From positions 365,001 to 429,000 of the forward strand of contig WPIO01000096.1 of the NCBI GenBank assembly GCA_009760855.2: DNA of 64,000 bases, written 5' to 3'. The position numbers and the translations under genes are program-made. Every line of letters starts with the position of its first letter. Positions within the stretch are counted from its first letter, which is position 1. The stretch is from Cristatella mucedo (taxonomy: Eukaryota > Bryozoa > Phylactolaemata > Cristatellidae). This document shows, piece after piece, positions 63,303-64,000 of this stretch. The notes beneath the pieces were generated by a model. That model searched no databases. It was given only the letters and a program-made list of their open reading frames with translations, and was not told the origin of the DNA.

Positions 63303-64000
63303 GAACAGAGATTGAGCGACAGGCAGGCAGACAGATAAAGACAGAGAGAAGGAGGAGATAGAGACAGGTAGAGAGACAGACAGAAGGACGGACGGACAGA
63401 CAGAGAGGCAAATACACAGGCAAAAACACTGATAGGCAGAAAGAGAAGAGACCCGGTGAATATATACCAGGCAGCGGTAAGGCTCCTCACGCAGCTGAGA
63501 GCTTTGCCAAAACAAGCAAATGACAGTGAAGTGGCTACCTGTTTGCAATGCAGTCACTTAGCTGCTGACTAGGAGGCAGGTTGCAAGCTAAAGCTATGAG
63601 CGCCTGCCTCCGAGTGCTAGCGCAGCAAACGAGAGAGAAATTGCGCCGCCCCCCCCCCCGAGAGCAATCTCCATTAATTGAAGAAGCTAGGGGGTTGGGT
63701 ACACAGCCAAAAAAATCACTCCCACGACAGCACGGTTCGAGCAGCAGAGGCAGCCTAGGGGGCAGGGGTGGCACGCAGGCGACGGCGGCAAACAGCTGCA
63801 AGCAGGTGGCGAGCACTTCAGAGAAGAGCGGCTGCATCCCTACCATGTAGTAGCCCGGTAGCAGCTTTTGCAGGAACTCGGCTTCCTTGTGCTGCACCGT
63901 CTTAATTATAAACTCGTCGTCCTCGGTTATGAAGAATATGCTGCCGCTCGCACCAGGATTCGACAGCTCCGTCAGCGTGTCACTGCACAGGGACACCTGC
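44083..64000 (-). CDS. Phosphatidylinositol-4-phosphate 5-kinase, type I (partial; N-terminus outside the window)
   Basis: Exons on the - strand in transcript order: 64000/63996-63844, 62080-62021, 57090-56851, 54950-54583, 53725-53590, 53422-53335, then probably 46554-46364 and 44460-44083. The first six join in phase and encode the lipid-kinase core: [13 protein letters not shown] (ATP-binding Lys), [43 protein letters not shown] (catalytic region) and an activation loop with KKLEH and [12 protein letters not shown]. Glu in KKLEH, where type II enzymes have Ala, is the known determinant of PI4P preference, so the product should make PI(4,5)P2 at membranes. Introns are GT-AG. An Ala/Pro-rich insert follows MDYSLL. 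The 3' end is not settled. Confidence 0.88.
44461..46363. other. Presumed intron between exons G and H
   Basis: Short overlapping frames; no domain. AATAAA on + at 45965 has no supporting gene. Confidence 0.4.
46364..46554 (-). CDS. Probable PIP5K C-terminal tail exon G
   Basis: A good acceptor (TGTAACCATTGCAG) in the phase required by exon F (one base plus GC makes Arg). Encodes [20 protein letters not shown], then an Ala/Ser/Glu-rich region to HEHN. RPDLI recalls the GRPDLLP segment of vertebrate PIP5K tails. The donor is either GTGTAA (phase 0) or GTAAGA two bases on. Support is phase plus weak similarity only. Confidence 0.5.
47574..47950. repeat. 18-bp minisatellite (about 21 units)
   Basis: Tandem GAGTGTACGAGATGTCGT / GAGTGTACGAGATGGTGT units in a long PIP5K intron. 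Variants occur in blocks, as in stepwise expansion. Open on both strands because 18 is a multiple of three. Confidence 0.95.
48546..48712. repeat. GA microsatellite
   Basis: GA dinucleotides with CAGACA interruptions; CT in the sense of the PIP5K gene. Confidence 0.93.
49563..49845. repeat. 19/18-bp minisatellite (about 15 units)
   Basis: Units CATGACGATCGAGGCAAAG, with an 18-bp form CTTGAGATCGAGGCAAAG interspersed. Contains the palindrome GATC in each unit. Confidence 0.93.
49846..53334. other. PIP5K intron F-G, no further feature
   Basis: No gene or transposon recognised; a TAG trinucleotide run at 51343-51366 and a GCA/CTG inverted pair at 53108-53137 (AGCAGCAGCAGCT against CTGCTGCTGCTGC). 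Confidence 0.45.
53335..53422 (-). CDS. PIP5K exon F (end of activation loop and kinase domain)
   Basis: Acceptor [31 protein letters not shown], then [10 protein letters not shown] plus one base before a GTAAGA donor. Phase 1 out. Confidence 0.88.
53590..53725 (-). CDS. PIP5K exon E (GVIDILQSY, start of activation loop)
   Basis: After TGCGCTGCAG; encodes [36 protein letters not shown] and VHDG. Contains the Mg-binding Asp region (human IID, here VID) and the KKLEH specificity motif. Phase 2 in, 0 out; donor GTGCCG is weak. Confidence 0.88.
54275..54560 (+). mobile_element. LINE family B, 3' end next to PIP5K exon D
   Basis: CTTACGCAACGACAACTACTC, TTTTCAGCGGTCCTGAGC, GAGACGAAGTCTGTTGGCTACC, CACATGGTCTTTATGACTTTGTGG and GACGGAGATACATTACATTA reproduce family B in + orientation down to its TACAT/ATTAC tail. 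The tail ends 22-23 bp from the exon D border. Antisense to PIP5K. Confidence 0.85.
54583..54950 (-). CDS. PIP5K exon D (MDYSLL plus Ala-rich insert)
   Basis: Begins [20 protein letters not shown] (family signature), then a long Ala/Pro/Ser-rich stretch, then [12 protein letters not shown] (conserved) and an acidic DAEDDEEA. Donor GTACGT; phase 2 out fits exon E. The insert is longer than in vertebrate enzymes. A second in-phase donor 24 nt further on (GTAATG at 54558) lies in the tail of an adjacent LINE. Confidence 0.88.
55551..55860. repeat. G-rich GGGA/GGGGGA tract
   Basis: About 310 bp of GGGA, GGGGGA and GGAG runs on +, with dozens of G3+ runs: a strong potential G-quadruplex region, on the template strand relative to PIP5K sense. 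Confidence 0.95.
56040..56220 (-). mobile_element. SINE copy in PIP5K intron C-D
   Basis: TTTAGCAGCCTCTTTGTGTATAG, CTACCACCACTGCTTGCAGTGGCAATAGAG, AAATTCCACGACC..GACCGAGGTCATGCAAAGCG: the SINE on the - strand, sense with PIP5K. Confidence 0.7.
56851..57090 (-). CDS. PIP5K exon C (NLLP to RRDCR)
   Basis: 80 codons starting [16 protein letters not shown], with DLKGSTHKR and LKDLDF, ending KTIRRDCR before GTGAGT. Phase 0 both sides. DLKGS is part of the phosphate-binding/catalytic apparatus of the PIPK family. Confidence 0.9.
57895..58030. repeat. Duplicated segment, copy 1
   Basis: CCGGTGGAAAAAAGAAAGGCTAAACAGAAAAG..AAGATC, GTGATCCAGAAGCCTCGTTTATACAGTGGCAGAAG. The same about 135 bp recurs at 60408-60545 in the same direction at about 90 percent by eye. 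Its right part equals the SINE 3' end. Confidence 0.8.
58485..58565 (-). mobile_element. LINE family A, old tail remnant
   Basis: TCATTTGTATAGTCCTTTAAG, AATAAATCTCGCTCTCTATGC resemble the family end; weak. Confidence 0.35.
58998..59142. repeat. GA microsatellite
   Basis: About 145 bp GA/GACA on +, CT in PIP5K sense. Confidence 0.95.
59146..59230 (-). mobile_element. LINE family A, tail fragment
   Basis: AATAATAATAATAACGCACG, TGATAAAGCGCCCTCAGAGAACTC, TTTCTAGGCGCTTTACATTTGC: close to consensus, hence young. Confidence 0.8.
59427..60400 (-). mobile_element. LINE family A, 3' third with ORF remnants
   Basis: AATAATAATAACAATAATAA tail; ORF remnants on - include [38 protein letters not shown] and [20 protein letters not shown]. 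Multiple frameshifts. Sense with PIP5K, inside intron B-C. Confidence 0.8.
60408..60545. repeat. Duplicated segment, copy 2
   Basis: Second copy of the segment at 57895-58030, directly next to the end of a LINE family A copy. May be a separate SINE-related insertion rather than a local duplication. Confidence 0.8.
60998..61070 (+). other. tRNA-like segment (SINE head or pseudo-tRNA)
   Basis: TAGTCTAGGGGTATGCTGC resembles an A box of tRNA genes and GCGGTTCGAATCC is a perfect B box at the right distance. The acceptor stem does not pair and the anticodon arm is not convincing, so it is not called a tRNA. Confidence 0.35.
61071..62020. other. PIP5K intron B-C, no recognised feature
   Basis: Ordinary GC-rich sequence with short frames. 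CAGCCCAACAAGGG is repeated in tandem near 61750. Confidence 0.45.
62021..62080 (-). CDS. PIP5K exon B (60-nt micro-exon)
   Basis: Exactly 20 codons, [15 protein letters not shown] and LHCYQ, between the acceptor TGTTTTAG and the donor GTGAGA; phase 0 both sides. Near-identical to the conserved segment of animal type I PIP5Ks. Confidence 0.9.
62490..62745 (+). mobile_element. SINE copy, full-length-like, in PIP5K intron A-B
   Basis: GGTCCAGGGGTTAGGTGTTCGCC, GGTTGCAAGTTCGAGCC (B box), then GCCATCTTTTATTGCGGCAGC, AAGTGGTGGTGAGAGACGTTGAGGC, CTCTATACACATAAGGCTGTTAAATC. Head and body in + orientation. Confidence 0.7.
63178..63420. repeat. GACA/GA microsatellite
   Basis: GACA tetramers, then about 80 bp of GA, then GACA/GACG again. 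CT in PIP5K sense. Confidence 0.95.
63844..63996 (-). CDS. PIP5K exon A (SLCS to LLPGYYM)
   Basis: Encodes [20 protein letters not shown], then [20 protein letters not shown], ending GYYM before a GTAGGG donor. Contains the invariant ATP-contacting Lys. CAG at 63999-63997 may be the acceptor, or the exon may extend beyond the window edge. Confidence 0.88.

Overview
This is eukaryotic, almost certainly invertebrate-animal, genomic DNA. The genes are split by GT-AG introns and the intergenic and intronic space is filled with truncated non-LTR retrotransposons of the CR1/L2 type (3' ends in ATT-type or TGTAA-type short repeats), tRNA-derived SINEs, long CT/GA microsatellites and minisatellites. 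I cannot name the species; nothing in the sequence fixes the phylum. Exon calls rest on recognisable protein motifs plus matching splice sites and phases. No database search was possible.

Left part (about 2.2-25.4 kb, + strand): two compact protein-kinase genes lie head to tail. K1 (2218-15458, about 299 aa) and K2 (20267-25306, about 292 aa) each have four coding exons, and their three introns sit at equivalent places with identical phases (0, 2, 0). Both keep the glycine loop, the ATP-binding Lys, the alpha-C Glu, the catalytic Asp/Lys/Asn and the DFG, but both have HGD instead of HRD. Intron 2 of K1 holds a decayed copy of exon 3 (about 7432-7805), so the cluster has a history of local duplication. 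The gap between K1 and K2 holds a diverged array of about 170-bp repeats (17.3-18.8 kb) with two strong hairpins, then a 460-bp CT tract and a possible extra exon just upstream of K2.

Middle (about 26.5-39.1 kb): no host gene was recognised. Two long inverted-repeat structures resembling foldback elements lie almost end to end, at 26507-30599 and about 30770-35133. The first is built largely of diverged 150-195-bp tandem units and its right arm is interrupted by a LINE; the opposite arm preserves the empty site. The second has LINE copies nested in its left arm, including the best reverse-transcriptase relic of the window (31610-33085). More LINE pieces follow to 39.1 kb.

Right part (about 39-64 kb, GC-richer, read from the - strand): most of a phosphatidylinositol-4-phosphate 5-kinase (type I PIP5K). 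Six exons from the window edge at 64000 down to 53335 cover most of the kinase core with consistent phases; the N-terminus lies beyond the window. Two less certain exons at 46.4-46.6 and 44.1-44.5 kb would encode a low-complexity C-terminal tail; the last exon is not settled. Introns carry GA tracts (CT in the sense of the gene), an 18-bp array, a 19-bp array, a G-rich tract, SINEs and LINE ends. One LINE end stops 22-23 bp from a PIP5K splice donor. A 39.1-44.1 kb stretch has many open frames but none I can defend as a gene.
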